64,000 nt of DNA from an uncultured Clostridia bacterium (GTDB lineage Bacteria > Bacillota > Clostridia > Christensenellales > UBA1242): NCBI GenBank assembly GCA_937896905.1, contig CALBOE010000009.1, positions 1 through 64,000 of the forward strand, given 5' to 3'. This document shows, in pieces, positions 36,737 through 46,224 of the stretch (the stretch's first letter is position 1; every line of letters begins with the position of its first letter). The notes under the pieces are model-generated. The model saw only the letters and a list, made by a program, of their open reading frames with translations, was not told the DNA's origin and made no database searches. A program made the position numbers and the translations under genes.

Positions 36737-37846
36737 TTATTGTACCACTTCTGCCAATGCCACAAGGCCTGTTGCAGATGTTTGAAATTTGTTGTTAGAG
36801 CTGTCGAACTGATTTTTAAATTCAATAACGTTAAGCCCTGTTTGTTGTTTTACAATATTTTTAAAGCCTTTAAAGTTTGCAATGCCATCGCCGGTTATGT
36901 AAAGGTCAATATCTTTAAAAACTTCGTCAATTGATAATACCTCAGCAATTGTTCTTGCAATAATTTCAATTCTACTTTTAACCACTTGATTTGCAATTTT
37001 TATTGGAGCCTTGATTAAATTTCCTTTATGGCAAATTTCATAATAGTCGTTGCGATCTGGTTCTATGGTCAAAATAATCTTTCGTTTAATAAGTTCTGCG
37101 TCTTTAAAATTCATGCCTAAAACCTGCATAATGTCGCTAGAAATGTGCCCACCACCTAACGAAAACGAACTTAAAAGTGCCAAACCTTCGCCTTTATAAA
37201 CGCACACACTGGTTGAAATGTGCCCAACATCAACAACCGCTATTGGCTTTCTTGTGTCGGCCAAAGTTGAACACAACATTGCTTGCCCTAAGGTTGCCGA
37301 TAAGAAGTCCACATGCGTAACACCCAATTCTGCAAATTTACCTGCAATTAACTGAGTGAGTGATTTTTTTGCCAAAATAAAGCTAACGTCCATAACTAAG
37401 CTAGAAGTGCGTTTGCCCACTGGCGACATGGTTTTAACATTATCGTCTAGCATATACTGCATTGGACTGCAATTAATAATTTCATATTCTTCACTATCGC
37501 CAAACTTTGAGTTGTTAGCGATTAATGCAGAGATGTCATATTCTGTAATTTTGTGTAAATTTACAAATTTGCGCGAAATGCGTTTGCAAACACAAATGCA
37601 AAACTCGCTAGGCACTCCCACTAAAACAGAAGAAATTGATTTTCGCATTTTTCTGGACATGCTTTCCAACAACACCGAAAGGTTGGCCGTTAATTTGTCT
37701 TCGGATAAAAATTCGCCATCCATGTAGCCATCATACAACAAATCTTCCTTGCACAAAATGCGGGTTTCCCCTGCAACTCTAGTTGTTGCAATTAAACTTA
37801 ATTTGGAAGAACCTATGTCCAAAATATATTTACCGCCGTTAAGCAT
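36737..37846 (-). CDS. ftsA: Cell division protein FtsA
   Basis: 369 residues, actin-fold membrane anchor of FtsZ. Phosphate 1 block YILDIGSSKLSLIA; SHS2 (1C) insertion; phosphate 2 block PIAVVDVGHISTSVCVY; adenosine motif ITGDGIANFKG. The C-terminal amphipathic helix is short. It has a consensus promoter and forms a two-gene transcript with ftsZ. Confidence 0.9.
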   Translation of the reverse strand: MLNGGKYILDIGSSKLSLIATTRVAGETRILCKEDLLYDGYMDGEFLSEDKLTANLSVLLESMSRKMRKSISSVLVGVPSEFCICVCKRISRKFVNLHKITEYDISALIANNSKFGDSEEYEIINCSPMQYMLDDNVKTMSPVGKRTSSLVMDVSFILAKKSLTQLIAGKFAELGVTHVDFLSATLGQAMLCSTLADTRKPIAVVDVGHISTSVCVYKGEGLALLSSFSLGGGHISSDIMQVLGMNFKDAELIKRKIILTIEPDRNDYYEICHKGNLIKAPIKIANQVVKSRIEIIARTIAEVLSIDEVFKDIDLYITGDGIANFKGFKNIVKQQTGLNVIEFKNQFDSSNNKFQTSATGLVALAEVVQ

Positions 37847-37868
37847 TAAACCCCCAACTTATGTTAGA

Positions 37869-37897
37869 ATTATACTAAATATAAACTTTTCAGTCAA
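37869..37897 (-). promoter_or_regulatory. Promoter of ftsA-ftsZ
   Basis: TTGACT (37892-37897), 17-bp spacer, TATAAT (37869-37874). Upstream lies an 8-bp hairpin TGTGTTGG / CCAACACA (about 37968-37989) of unknown role. Confidence 0.92.
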
Positions 37898-38007
37898 ATA
37901 TTTTAAATATTATTTAAAAATTTTAGTTTTCATTTTAACATTATTTTTGCAACATACACCATATTTTGTGTTGGCAAAAACCAACACACACAACTTAATT
38001 TGAAAAA

Positions 38008-38036
38008 GAAAAAACAACCATCTATTTTGGTTGCTT
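38008..38036 (-). terminator. Terminator after ftsQ
   Basis: Stem GCAACC / GGTTGT with a 9-nt loop, then TTTTT on the minus strand. It splits ftsQ from ftsA-ftsZ. Confidence 0.8.
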
Positions 38037-38065
38037 TATTCTTGTTTAGAATATTACCATTCTCC

Positions 38066-38908
38066 CTAAATCTCTTCTGGGAAATAAGCAATTTTTTCTA
38101 TGTTGTTTTTATCGTAGAATAACTTAATGGTGCCACTAGTATTATCAACATCTGCCGAACTGTAGGCAGAAAAACAGGTGTTAACTTTTCTTTCCATATC
38201 GTTTTCTGGCTTGCCAATGTCAATAACAACTCCGCTAACCGTTGATAAAATCACACAATTATAACTTCCCTTTAATGTAACATCTGTGGAAAATGCAATT
38301 TTTTTCACCAATGAAGGTATGTCTTCCCTTTCAACAAACCTTTTAATTGGTTGCTCGTTTCCGTCAACATCATCAATTTTAACCGTGTTGTGCATTGCAA
38401 CAAACAAAGTATAAGTCACTCTTCTTAAATGCTCATCTGCCAAAAAATCACAAACCGTTGTGCTTTCTGATATTCCCAATTTTGAATAAGAATAATCCAA
38501 CAGCACCAGATTAGTTGGTTCATTGGTTCCATTAAATTCAATTATGTTTAAAACTTTTAATTCTTCGTCAACCACATAAAACTTTGTTGCTGTTTTAATG
38601 TAAAACAATGGCTCACGCTTTCTAACTTTAATTTCTAAGGTTGTTAAACTTGTGGTTTTAATTTGCACCACCTTAAGGTCTGCAAATTTATTTTCTATGT
38701 TGTTTATTGCCTGTTGCTTGTTTTGCATAAAAATAGATTTGCCATTTTTTAACTTTGCCGCTTTAACAATCTCACCAGAAGAATATGCTACACCTTCGCC
38801 GATTTCAACCGTGGTTGACCTTAAGCAAAAAACCGCACCAAACAAAACTAAAATTAGTGCCAAAAGTGAACAAATAATAATTAATGGAATAATTTGCTTT
38901 TTTGTCAT
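38066..38908 (-). CDS. ftsQ: Cell division protein FtsQ/DivIB
   Basis: 280 residues, a single-pass septum protein. Membrane helix at about residues 9-28; POTRA-like region starts VEIGEGVAYSSGEIVKAAKLKNGKSIF, with LTTLEIKVRKREPLFYI as the family block. It joins the FtsL-DivIC subcomplex. The ATG overlaps the murA stop by 4 bp. Confidence 0.83.
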   Translation of the reverse strand: MTKKQIIPLIIICSLLALILVLFGAVFCLRSTTVEIGEGVAYSSGEIVKAAKLKNGKSIFMQNKQQAINNIENKFADLKVVQIKTTSLTTLEIKVRKREPLFYIKTATKFYVVDEELKVLNIIEFNGTNEPTNLVLLDYSYSKLGISESTTVCDFLADEHLRRVTYTLFVAMHNTVKIDDVDGNEQPIKRFVEREDIPSLVKKIAFSTDVTLKGSYNCVILSTVSGVVIDIGKPENDMERKVNTCFSAYSSADVDNTSGTIKLFYDKNNIEKIAYFPEEI

Positions 38909-40164
38909 TGCCTTTTTATGTTTGCCCCCAAACTTGCCAGCATATTTTCAAGATGGTCGTATCCTCGGTCTATTAGTTCAACCCCGTTTACAACAGTTTC
39001 TCCACTTGCAACTAAACCTGCCAACACTAAACTTGCACCACCCCGCAAATCTTTTGCCTCAACATTTGACGAATTCAAACTATTAACACCTTTCACAATT
39101 ACGGTTCTATCATTAAGTTGCTTTATGTTTGCGCCCATCTTATTAAGTTCGCTTGCAATTAAAAAGCGATTTTCAAAAATGTTTTCCTTAATTATTGTGG
39201 ATCCCCTGCTTAAACACGCAAGAACAACCATAAAAGATTGCAAATCTGTTGGAAACTTAGGGAAATATCCCGTTTCAATTCGTTTTAGTGAAGTTAAAGG
39301 TTTGTTGCTATTCACATTAATTATATCATTTTTAATTTTAATAACGCAACCTATTCGGCGCAATTTATTAATAAAATTTTTATTATGCTTATAATTTGTG
39401 TTTGTTAAGGTAACATTTCCGCCACAAAGTGCAACTGCGGACATGATTGTTGCGGTTATAATTCGGTCACTTATCGGTTGATATTGAGTACTTTTGAGTT
39501 TATTAACACCATATATTGTAATTTTATTTGTGCCTGCACCTTTAATTTTTGCGCCCATGGAATTCAAAAAGTTACATAAATCAACAACTTCAGGTTCCTT
39601 TGCTGGGTTAATAATAGTTGTTTTACCCTTTAACAAACTTGCAAATTGAACAATATTTTCGGTTGCCCCAACGCTTGGAATTTTAAGTTTAACCACTCCA
39701 GCATGTGCCGTTGCCGCATCAAAAATTACCTTGTTTTCAGTTTCAATTATTTGAACTCCCAAATCTTTAAACGCTTTAATATGCAGGTCTATCGGGCGCT
39801 TGCCAATTTTGCAACCTCCAGCAGAAACAAACACGACAGTTTTAAACTTTACCAAAGTTGAACCAATTAAAAACACAGACGAACGCATGGTTTTTGCAAG
39901 TTCGCAATCTATATTAGCGTTTGTGGCGTTTTTAGCGTTAAATATGTAGTGGTTGCCAAGTTTAAGCACCTTAACTCCCATTTTTTTTAATATTTGTGTC
40001 ATATTATGGAAATCGGAAATATTAGGGCAGTTTTTTAAGCAAACCGTGCCGGCACAAAGCAAACTGGCACTCATAATTGGTAAAACTGCATTTTTGCTGA
40101 TTTGAACCTTTATTGTGCCATAAAGCTCCCTTCCGCCAACAATTTTGAAAGAATTCTCACTCAT
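38905..40164 (-). CDS. murA: UDP-N-acetylglucosamine 1-carboxyvinyltransferase
   Basis: 419 residues from ATG at 40164. First committed step of peptidoglycan synthesis; the fosfomycin target. The active Cys lies in SAGGCKIGKRPIDLH near residue 117; the Lys/Asn pair is in SKNAVLPIM; C-terminal DLRGGASLVLAGLVASG is typical. The frame extends 15 codons upstream through a terminator hairpin, so the later ATG is preferred. No Shine-Dalgarno sequence is seen. A -10-like TACTAT lies 5 nt ahead, perhaps another leaderless start. Confidence 0.93.
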   Translation of the reverse strand: MSENSFKIVGGRELYGTIKVQISKNAVLPIMSASLLCAGTVCLKNCPNISDFHNMTQILKKMGVKVLKLGNHYIFNAKNATNANIDCELAKTMRSSVFLIGSTLVKFKTVVFVSAGGCKIGKRPIDLHIKAFKDLGVQIIETENKVIFDAATAHAGVVKLKIPSVGATENIVQFASLLKGKTTIINPAKEPEVVDLCNFLNSMGAKIKGAGTNKITIYGVNKLKSTQYQPISDRIITATIMSAVALCGGNVTLTNTNYKHNKNFINKLRRIGCVIKIKNDIINVNSNKPLTSLKRIETGYFPKFPTDLQSFMVVLACLSRGSTIIKENIFENRFLIASELNKMGANIKQLNDRTVIVKGVNSLNSSNVEAKDLRGGASLVLAGLVASGETVVNGVELIDRGYDHLENMLASLGANIKRQ

Positions 40165-40177
40165 ATTTAATAGTATG

Positions 40178-40234
40178 AAAAAAGGGGCTGTTTTGCCCCA
40201 ACACTGCAAAATACTACAGCATTTAACAGCCCTT
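40178..40234 (-). promoter_or_regulatory. Terminator/antiterminator-like structure before murA
   Basis: Terminator form: GGGGC / GCCCC with loop AAAACA then six T (40178-40199). Alternative helix: GGGCTGTT (40225-40232) pairs with AACAGCCC, the 3' half of that terminator, so the two are mutually exclusive. It may be an attenuator, or just a backup terminator for the upstream gene. Confidence 0.5.
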
Positions 40235-40262
40235 ATAATTAATATTTATAATAAAAGAGCAC

Positions 40263-40290
40263 AAAAAAGAGCATTTTATTGCTCTTTTTT
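40263..40290 (-). terminator. Terminator of the 162-residue membrane protein gene
   Basis: Stem AGAGC / GCTCT within A and T runs, loop AATAAAAT, T run on the minus strand; also symmetric on the plus strand. Confidence 0.85.
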
Positions 40291-40292
40291 GA

Positions 40293-40781
40293 TTATGATT
40301 TCTTTTTATTTTTGCAAAGGATTGCAAGAACAAGCATTGTAATTGTAAACACACAATGCAAATAGAAAACTGGTGTTGCGTATTTGAATAAAGTTTCACC
40401 TTGGAATAAATGTAAACCGCTCATATGTGTAGTTCTACCAAGACCAAGGAAATAATTTACAATTGTAGCAACAGCGAAAGAAATTAAAACAATATTTATT
40501 ATGTACAATACACGATCAAATATCTTGTTTTTAATTACTCCGCAAGCACATAACTTATAAAGTTCTAAACTGATTAATAGCAAAAGCATAGTAACAACAG
40601 TAATTATTCCGGCAATTGCAAACAAATAATCTTCTATCATTATCCACTCTGAAGAAATTAAAAGTCCCATTACTGCCCCGTTTAATCCTGAATTCTTAAC
40701 TAGTGGCATCATCAATAACACCATAGTTGCAAGTGCCAAAATTTGCAAAACATAACAAAAAATTAATTTCTTTTTATTCAT
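40293..40781 (-). CDS. Four-helix membrane protein of unknown function
   Basis: 162 residues with four predicted membrane helices (about residues 6-26, 50-72, 88-112, 134-156). No recognisable family. A strong GGGGAGG ribosome site precedes the ATG. It sits between ftsW and murA with its own promoter and terminator, so it is inserted into the dcw cluster and is not co-transcribed by design. Confidence 0.6.
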   Translation of the reverse strand: MNKKKLIFCYVLQILALATMVLLMMPLVKNSGLNGAVMGLLISSEWIMIEDYLFAIAGIITVVTMLLLLISLELYKLCACGVIKNKIFDRVLYIINIVLISFAVATIVNYFLGLGRTTHMSGLHLFQGETLFKYATPVFYLHCVFTITMLVLAILCKNKKKS

Positions 40782-40919
40782 AAACTTTCCTCCCCACTAA
40801 TTTAAACTTATAACTATAAAATTTTTTTGTCAGGCAATTTAACAAAATTTTGTAACCTTTTACCTAAAATTCGACACACAAAAATATACGCACATATTAG
40901 GCATTATATCATTGTGCCT

Positions 40920-40947
40920 ATTTTACATTATTGGAATTTAATGTCAA
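40920..40947 (-). promoter_or_regulatory. Promoter with a long structured leader for the four-helix protein
   Basis: TTGACA (40942-40947), 16-bp spacer, TAAAAT (40920-40925). The start codon is about 135 nt downstream. The leader opens with hairpin AGGCA / TGCCT. Confidence 0.65.
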
Positions 40948-40951
40948 TTTT

Positions 40952-41158
40952 CTATTTATTTGCCATGCAAAATTTTAAAATGTCTTTAAAAACTTTGTCA
41001 CGATTCACGCTAGTATCAAAATATTTTATATTGTTCGCCTTGCAAAATTCCAAATTATTTATATCTGCATCTTTAATATTTCCCCATATTTTGTCTAATT
41101 CTTGTTCGGTTTTTTTACATGTATAATCGCTTTCTTTTTCGTATTTTCCCCCTTTCAC
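40952..41158 (-). pseudogene. C-terminal fragment of a small P-loop kinase-like protein
   Basis: 68 codons. IKYFDTSVNRDKVFKDILKF resembles the C-terminal end of small AAA/shikimate-kinase-like proteins, but no Walker A or other core motif is present. Only 40 bp separate it from ftsW, so the rest of the gene is gone. A promoter with leaderless geometry points at its GTG, so it could be an expressed short peptide. AAAGGGGG lies just inside the frame, perhaps the ribosome site of the lost gene. Confidence 0.45.
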
Positions 41159-41165
41159 TATTTCA

Positions 41166-41193
41166 AATATAGCATAGGGGGAGGTAAAGTCAA
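41166..41193 (-). promoter_or_regulatory. Promoter directed at the kinase-like fragment, leaderless geometry
   Basis: TTGACT (41188-41193), 16-bp spacer containing CCTCCCCC, TATATT (41166-41171), then 7 nt to GTG at 41158. Confidence 0.6.
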
Positions 41194-41198
41194 CTAAT

Positions 41199-42323
41199 TT
41201 AAAAATTTTTTTGACTTTTTTTAATTTTACTCTTTCTACTCTGCCTATCTACATTAAGCACAACCCCTACCGCCGACATAAAAACAAGCAAACTTGTGCT
41301 ACCTGCACTAATAAATGGAAGTGGCAATCCTGTTGGTGGAATGCTACCGGAAACAACGGCAATGTTTAAAATTGTTTGTATGCAAATTATTGCCCCAATG
41401 CCAAAGCAAAGGAATGCGGAAAATTTGTTGTTAGCATTCATTCCCACTTTAAAAATTGAAATTATTAAAAGCGCAAATACAACCACTAGAATTAAACACC
41501 CAAAAAACCCAAGTTCTTCGGCAATTATTGAAAATATAAAGTCGCTTTCACTGAATGGCAAAAATAATTCTGCTTGACGGCTGTTAAACAAGCCCACTCC
41601 CCAAAGTCCGCCACTGCCAATGGCATATAATGATTGAATTAGTTGATATCCTTCATCTAGCGGGTTTTCCCAAGGGTTTATAAAGGCAACAATACGGCTT
41701 AGTCGGTATGGTTCAATTAAAATTAACAGCACAACAAGCGCAAGCGCCGGAACAATCATTAACCCAAATACTTTTAAACGCATTCCACCTATGAATAACA
41801 TAAAAATTAATGTGAAAGCAACACACATGGTTATGCTCATGTTGGGTTCTAACATAATTAAAATACAATATATTCCGCCTAAAGATAACGTTATTAAAAT
41901 ATGCTTGAATCTGCTTAGTTTGTCGCCATCGCACAAATATCCAGAAAGGAAAAACACCAAGCAAAATTTGGCAATTTCGCTGGGCTGCATTGTAAAACTT
42001 CCAATTCCAATCCATCTTGTTGCCCCGTAGCTAGATTTACCCAGCCCCGGAACAAACACAAGAGCCAAAAAAACAAGTCCAACAAAATAAAACAGCCAAT
42101 AAAACTTTTTATAAACCTTATGATTTATAAAAGCACAAGCAACCAACCCAACAATTCCTATAGCAACCCCAATAATTTGCTTTTTAAGATAGAAAAATTG
42201 GTCGCCATACTGTGCCGTGGCTGTATGTTTGCTGGCACTATAAACCATAACGCACCCAAATATTGCTAAAATTAGTGTGCAAATTAAAATTATTAAACTA
42301 TTCTTTTTTGTTTTCACGTTCAT
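41199..42323 (-). CDS. ftsW: Peptidoglycan glycosyltransferase FtsW/SpoVE
   Basis: 374 residues, ten predicted membrane helices of the SEDS family. It polymerises lipid II at the septum together with a class B PBP. Family blocks: IGIGSFTMQPSEIAKFCLVFFLSGYL (with the catalytic Asp region), GEGYQ-like DEGYQLIQSLYAIGSGGLWGVGLF, and IPPTGLPLPFISAGSTSLLV. It overlaps the end of murD by 26 bp. Confidence 0.92.
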   Translation of the reverse strand: MNVKTKKNSLIILICTLILAIFGCVMVYSASKHTATAQYGDQFFYLKKQIIGVAIGIVGLVACAFINHKVYKKFYWLFYFVGLVFLALVFVPGLGKSSYGATRWIGIGSFTMQPSEIAKFCLVFFLSGYLCDGDKLSRFKHILITLSLGGIYCILIMLEPNMSITMCVAFTLIFMLFIGGMRLKVFGLMIVPALALVVLLILIEPYRLSRIVAFINPWENPLDEGYQLIQSLYAIGSGGLWGVGLFNSRQAELFLPFSESDFIFSIIAEELGFFGCLILVVVFALLIISIFKVGMNANNKFSAFLCFGIGAIICIQTILNIAVVSGSIPPTGLPLPFISAGSTSLLVFMSAVGVVLNVDRQSRKSKIKKSQKNF

Positions 42324-43608
42324 ACGCTTTCACCAATTCGTTAAAGCGGTTGCCTCGCTCTACATAACTTTTAAATTGGTCGTAACTTGCACTAGCTGGC
42401 GACAGCAAAATTGTATCTCCAACTTTTGCATTTTGTGTTGCCAAATTAAATGCCTCGTCAAGATTTTGGCAGGTTTCAAGCAAAAATTTGTCGTGGTTAA
42501 TGTCTTTTAATTCGTCCTTAATTTCCCCATAGGCAACAATAAATTTAACTCGTTTAGTTAAGCTTTCAAACAACTTTTTATAATCAATTCCCTTTTTGCT
42601 TCCACCCAAAAGCAATATTATTGCACCTTTAACCGTTTCCACTGCACACAAGGTTGAAGCCACATTTGTGGATTTACTGTCGTTAACAAACTTTATGCCA
42701 CCCGCCTGACCAACATTTTGAATTCTAAAATTACTTGGCTTAAAACTTAACAATGCTTGCCTAATTTTTTCTGGTTTAACTTTATATATTGACGCAAAAC
42801 AAATAGCACACATAACGTTTTGAATGTTGTGTTTACCTTTTAATTTAAGTTCGTTAACCGCACAAATTTTATGCTGGTGAAGATATATGTAGCCCTCTTT
42901 TAAACAAACGTCCGCAAATCCATTTTGTGAGTATGTTATTGTTGCACAAGTTTTTGTTGGGCGAATATTACTATCTAAATCCACCACCGCAAACTGATTT
43001 TGCTTTAGGTTTTTAAAAATTCCTATTTTAAGGTTTGAATATTCTTCCATTGTTTTATGCCTTATAAGATGGTCTTGCGATATATTCAAAACGGCAACCG
43101 TTTTTGGCGAAAACTCTTCTGCGTGTTCCAACATAAAACTGCTAACTTCTGCAACCTTAATACTGTTCTTATTTTCTAGCACAGCCCTAGAAAGCGGATA
43201 TCCAATATTCCCGCAAGCAATCGCCTTGTGCTTTTGATTTAGCATTGCCTCCACAAGTTGAACTGTTGTGGTTTTGCCATTGGTGCCTGTTATTGCCACT
43301 AAATTATTGCAAAAAAGAGAGGCAAATTCTAGTTCACTATAAATTTTAATGTTTGCTTTTCGTGCAAGTTCCAAGTTTGGATTATCTTTTGGAATGGCTG
43401 GCGAAACAATAATGCAATCAAACTGCCACATAAGATTTGCGTTTATTGCTGGAATAACAAAACAGTCGTTAAAAGTACGATTACTATATTTTTCTGCGTT
43501 GTCATCATACAAAAAAACATTTGCCTTTTGCTTTCTTAACAACTTGCATGCCCATTGCCCAGACACGCTTAGCCCATAAACAAGAACATTTTTATTTTTA
43601 AATTTCAT
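42298..43608 (-). CDS. murD: UDP-N-acetylmuramoylalanine--D-glutamate ligase
   Basis: 436 residues. Adds D-Glu to UDP-MurNAc-Ala. N-terminal Rossmann block VLVYGLSVSGQWACKLL, ATP site AITGTNGKTTTVQLVE, the Mur-ligase block NISQDHLIRH, and C-terminal FVNDSKSTNVASTLCAVE. AGGTGGTGT precedes the ATG. The mraY gene is 39 bp upstream. Confidence 0.94.
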   Translation of the reverse strand: MKFKNKNVLVYGLSVSGQWACKLLRKQKANVFLYDDNAEKYSNRTFNDCFVIPAINANLMWQFDCIIVSPAIPKDNPNLELARKANIKIYSELEFASLFCNNLVAITGTNGKTTTVQLVEAMLNQKHKAIACGNIGYPLSRAVLENKNSIKVAEVSSFMLEHAEEFSPKTVAVLNISQDHLIRHKTMEEYSNLKIGIFKNLKQNQFAVVDLDSNIRPTKTCATITYSQNGFADVCLKEGYIYLHQHKICAVNELKLKGKHNIQNVMCAICFASIYKVKPEKIRQALLSFKPSNFRIQNVGQAGGIKFVNDSKSTNVASTLCAVETVKGAIILLLGGSKKGIDYKKLFESLTKRVKFIVAYGEIKDELKDINHDKFLLETCQNLDEAFNLATQNAKVGDTILLSPASASYDQFKSYVERGNRFNELVKAYERENKKE

Positions 43609-43647
43609 ACACCACCTAAAATATTGTATTTTTATTATTTTTTAATA

Positions 43648-44640
43648 TTACAAAATATAAAAAATAAGGCACACCGCTCCCAAACATATTGTTGTTGCCG
43701 AATAAATTGCCACAATTTTTGGCTCGCTTAAACCACTTAATTGCAAATGATGGTGAAATGGCGCCATTTTAAAAATACGTTTTGTTGTTAGTTTAAAACT
43801 TGCAACTTGCAAAATAACTGAAATTGCAGAAAACACAAAACAAAAACCTAAAATGGGAATTAAAAGCTCTTGCCCCAACACGCACGCACTAGCACCAATA
43901 AACCCACCTAAGCAAAGCGAGCCAGCATCTCCCATAAAAATGCTTGCCTTGTTCGTGTTAAACATTAAAAACCCTAAAATGCTGCCAGCAAACAACATTG
44001 CCAAAACATTAATATTTTCAATATTGGTTAAAATTGCCCCGGTTTCGCCAGCATTATATAATTTTGCCCCAAAAATTGATGTGCTTGCAACAAAAAAAAT
44101 TAAATAAATTAAGGTTGTGCTGCCCGCAAGCCCGTCTAACCCATCTGTTAAATTCACGCTGTTTGTGGTGGCAATAAGCACCAACATTACCAGAGGAATA
44201 ATAAAAAAATTTACATCTATTCCTTGCTTAGTAAAAGGTAAAAAGGTTTTTGTTAAATTGCTTGTTAAAAGAAAAATGCCAAAAATTAGCGAAATGCCAA
44301 CTTGTCCTATAATTTTTTGATATGCCCTTAGCCCTAAATTTTGTTTAAACTTAATTTTAAGGTAATCGTCCATTAACCCTAGCACACCAAAAAACAAACT
44401 AACCATTAAAACAACCAGCCAAGTTACGTTGAACTTTAAAAAGAACAAAGGAAGAATTAGTATGCATAGCATAAAAACCACACCACCCATAGTTGGCGTT
44501 CCGTTTTTTTCTTTATGGTTTTCCACGTAACCCAATATGGTTTGTTCTGCCTTGTTGCGTTTTAGCAATTTAATTATTACAGGCATTAAACAAACCGACA
44601 AAAGAAAACTTGCAAGAAATGCTAAAAGCAATTTAATCAT
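43648..44640 (-). CDS. mraY: Phospho-N-acetylmuramoyl-pentapeptide transferase
   Basis: 330 residues, ten membrane helices. Makes lipid I from UDP-MurNAc-pentapeptide and undecaprenyl phosphate. Conserved blocks: KNGTPTMGGVVFML, GLMDDYLKI (Asp pair), TNSVNLTDGLDGLAGS (catalytic), FMGDAGSLCLGGF, and MAPFHHHLQLSG. Overlaps murE by 4 bp (ATGA). No murF lies between murE and mraY, unlike the usual order. Confidence 0.95.
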   Translation of the reverse strand: MIKLLLAFLASFLLSVCLMPVIIKLLKRNKAEQTILGYVENHKEKNGTPTMGGVVFMLCILILPLFFLKFNVTWLVVLMVSLFFGVLGLMDDYLKIKFKQNLGLRAYQKIIGQVGISLIFGIFLLTSNLTKTFLPFTKQGIDVNFFIIPLVMLVLIATTNSVNLTDGLDGLAGSTTLIYLIFFVASTSIFGAKLYNAGETGAILTNIENINVLAMLFAGSILGFLMFNTNKASIFMGDAGSLCLGGFIGASACVLGQELLIPILGFCFVFSAISVILQVASFKLTTKRIFKMAPFHHHLQLSGLSEPKIVAIYSATTICLGAVCLIFYIL

Positions 44641-46094
44641 ATTTGCGCTTCTTCCTTTTTAGGTTGTTTAAAAAAGTTGTCTACCACACTATAATCGCTA
44701 TAGCGCATTTTAACACCTTTAATTTCTTGATAGTTTTCTGCACCCTTACCTAAAATTGCAACAATATCATTTGGTTCGGCCTGCCTTAAAGCATATTCTA
44801 TTGCCGTTTTTCTATCTGTTATTCTAACAAAGTTTTTGAAGGTGTTACCACGCACAATGTCGTCTATGATAGTTTCGGGATTTTCGTTCCGCGGATTATC
44901 TGTTGTAACCACAACAAGAGAGCTTAATCCACTTGCAACCTGCCCCATTGCACTGCGTTTGGTTTTATCTCTATCGCCTCCACATCCAAACACGGTTATT
45001 ATGTTGTTAATTGGAAGTTTTTTGATGGTTGAAAGAATGTTTCTAACTCCATCTGGCGTGTGAGCATAATCTATTATAACATTATAAGGTGCGTTTATGT
45101 TCAACACATTAAATCTGCCCGGCACCACAATTTCGGCTTTGTTAATAACCTTTAACACGTCTTTTATGTCTAACCCCATTTTTACAACAGTTGCAACCGC
45201 CACCATAACATTGCTTAGATTATATTCTCCCATTAGGTTTGTGTGTCCACTATACTCTTTGTTGTTGAATTGCAACACAAAATCGGTTCCGTTTAATGTT
45301 AATGTGGACGATAACAATTTCAATTCGCCCTCTTTACCCACTGTGCACACTTCTATGGTGCTTTTTTTAATAATATCCTTAACCTGCTTTTGTTCGGCAA
45401 CCGCCACTCCCTGCTTTGCGTGTTTAAAGTGAAACAAGCTTGCTTTGCATTTAATGTAATTTTCCATATTAATAAAAAAATCTAAATGGTCATTGGTTAT
45501 ATTGGTTAATCCCACCACGTCAAAATATATATTATCTATTTTGTTTAACGCTATTGCATGAGCACTAACTTCCATAATGCAATACTCGCACCCATTGTTT
45601 TCCATATCCTTTATGGTTTTATGCAAATCTATTGGGTCTGGCGTGGTTAATGCGGACGGGAGCATAAGGTTATTTATATATATTCCTTCTGTTCCAATAA
45701 GCCCAACCCTTTTATTTAGCTTGGTTAAAATTTCCCTAATTATAAATGTGGTGGTTGTTTTACCATTTGTTCCTGTTATGCCAACAAACTTCATTTTCGA
45801 TTTATATGTTTCAAAAAACACCGAACTAATATAGCTCATTGCCCCACGCACATCTTCCACCAAAATTTGAGTTACGTCTAAATTTAAAAACCTTTCAACC
45901 ACAAGGCATACTGCACCATTATTAATGCTGGTTTGTGCAAAGTTATGTCCGTCGTGTTTTGCCCCCTTAATGCAAAAGAACATTCCGTTAGCACTTTTTT
46001 CTTGTGCGGTGCAGGTTAGGGCATCAATATCAATGTCCTTATAGTTTTTAATGCCAATAAATTTTAGGTTTGAAATTATTTCATAAAGTTTCAT
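44637..46094 (-). CDS. murE: UDP-N-acetylmuramoyl-tripeptide synthetase, meso-DAP type
   Basis: 485 residues from the ATG at 46094 (GAGGTGG upstream). Adds the third stem-peptide residue. ATP motif GITGTNGKTTTTFII, block TNITNDHLDFF with nearby carbamylated Lys region CKASLFHFK, and the specificity motif DNPRNENP, which marks DAP-adding enzymes as opposed to Lys-adding ones. The open frame up to 46151 lacks a ribosome site. Confidence 0.94.
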   Translation of the reverse strand: MKLYEIISNLKFIGIKNYKDIDIDALTCTAQEKSANGMFFCIKGAKHDGHNFAQTSINNGAVCLVVERFLNLDVTQILVEDVRGAMSYISSVFFETYKSKMKFVGITGTNGKTTTTFIIREILTKLNKRVGLIGTEGIYINNLMLPSALTTPDPIDLHKTIKDMENNGCEYCIMEVSAHAIALNKIDNIYFDVVGLTNITNDHLDFFINMENYIKCKASLFHFKHAKQGVAVAEQKQVKDIIKKSTIEVCTVGKEGELKLLSSTLTLNGTDFVLQFNNKEYSGHTNLMGEYNLSNVMVAVATVVKMGLDIKDVLKVINKAEIVVPGRFNVLNINAPYNVIIDYAHTPDGVRNILSTIKKLPINNIITVFGCGGDRDKTKRSAMGQVASGLSSLVVVTTDNPRNENPETIIDDIVRGNTFKNFVRITDRKTAIEYALRQAEPNDIVAILGKGAENYQEIKGVKMRYSDYSVVDNFFKQPKKEEAQI

Positions 46095-46188
46095 AGCCAC
46101 CTCTACATTTAACTTTAGCACTTTTCTTTTTGATAAAATATCCGCCACCAAAATAAGACAAAATTAGTTTAAAGCACCCATAAAGCAC

Positions 46189-46212
46189 AAAAAAACCTAC
46201 CAAGTAAGGTAG
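46189..46212 (-). terminator. Terminator after the 116-residue gene
   Basis: Stem CTACC / GGTAG with a 6-nt loop, then G and seven T on the minus strand. Confidence 0.8.
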
Positions 46213-46224
46213 ATTTAATATTTA

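Noticed and set aside
38652..39394. Plus-strand frames of 144 and 166 codons over ftsQ and murA
   Set aside because: Both are shadows of the highly supported minus-strand genes and lack start signals.
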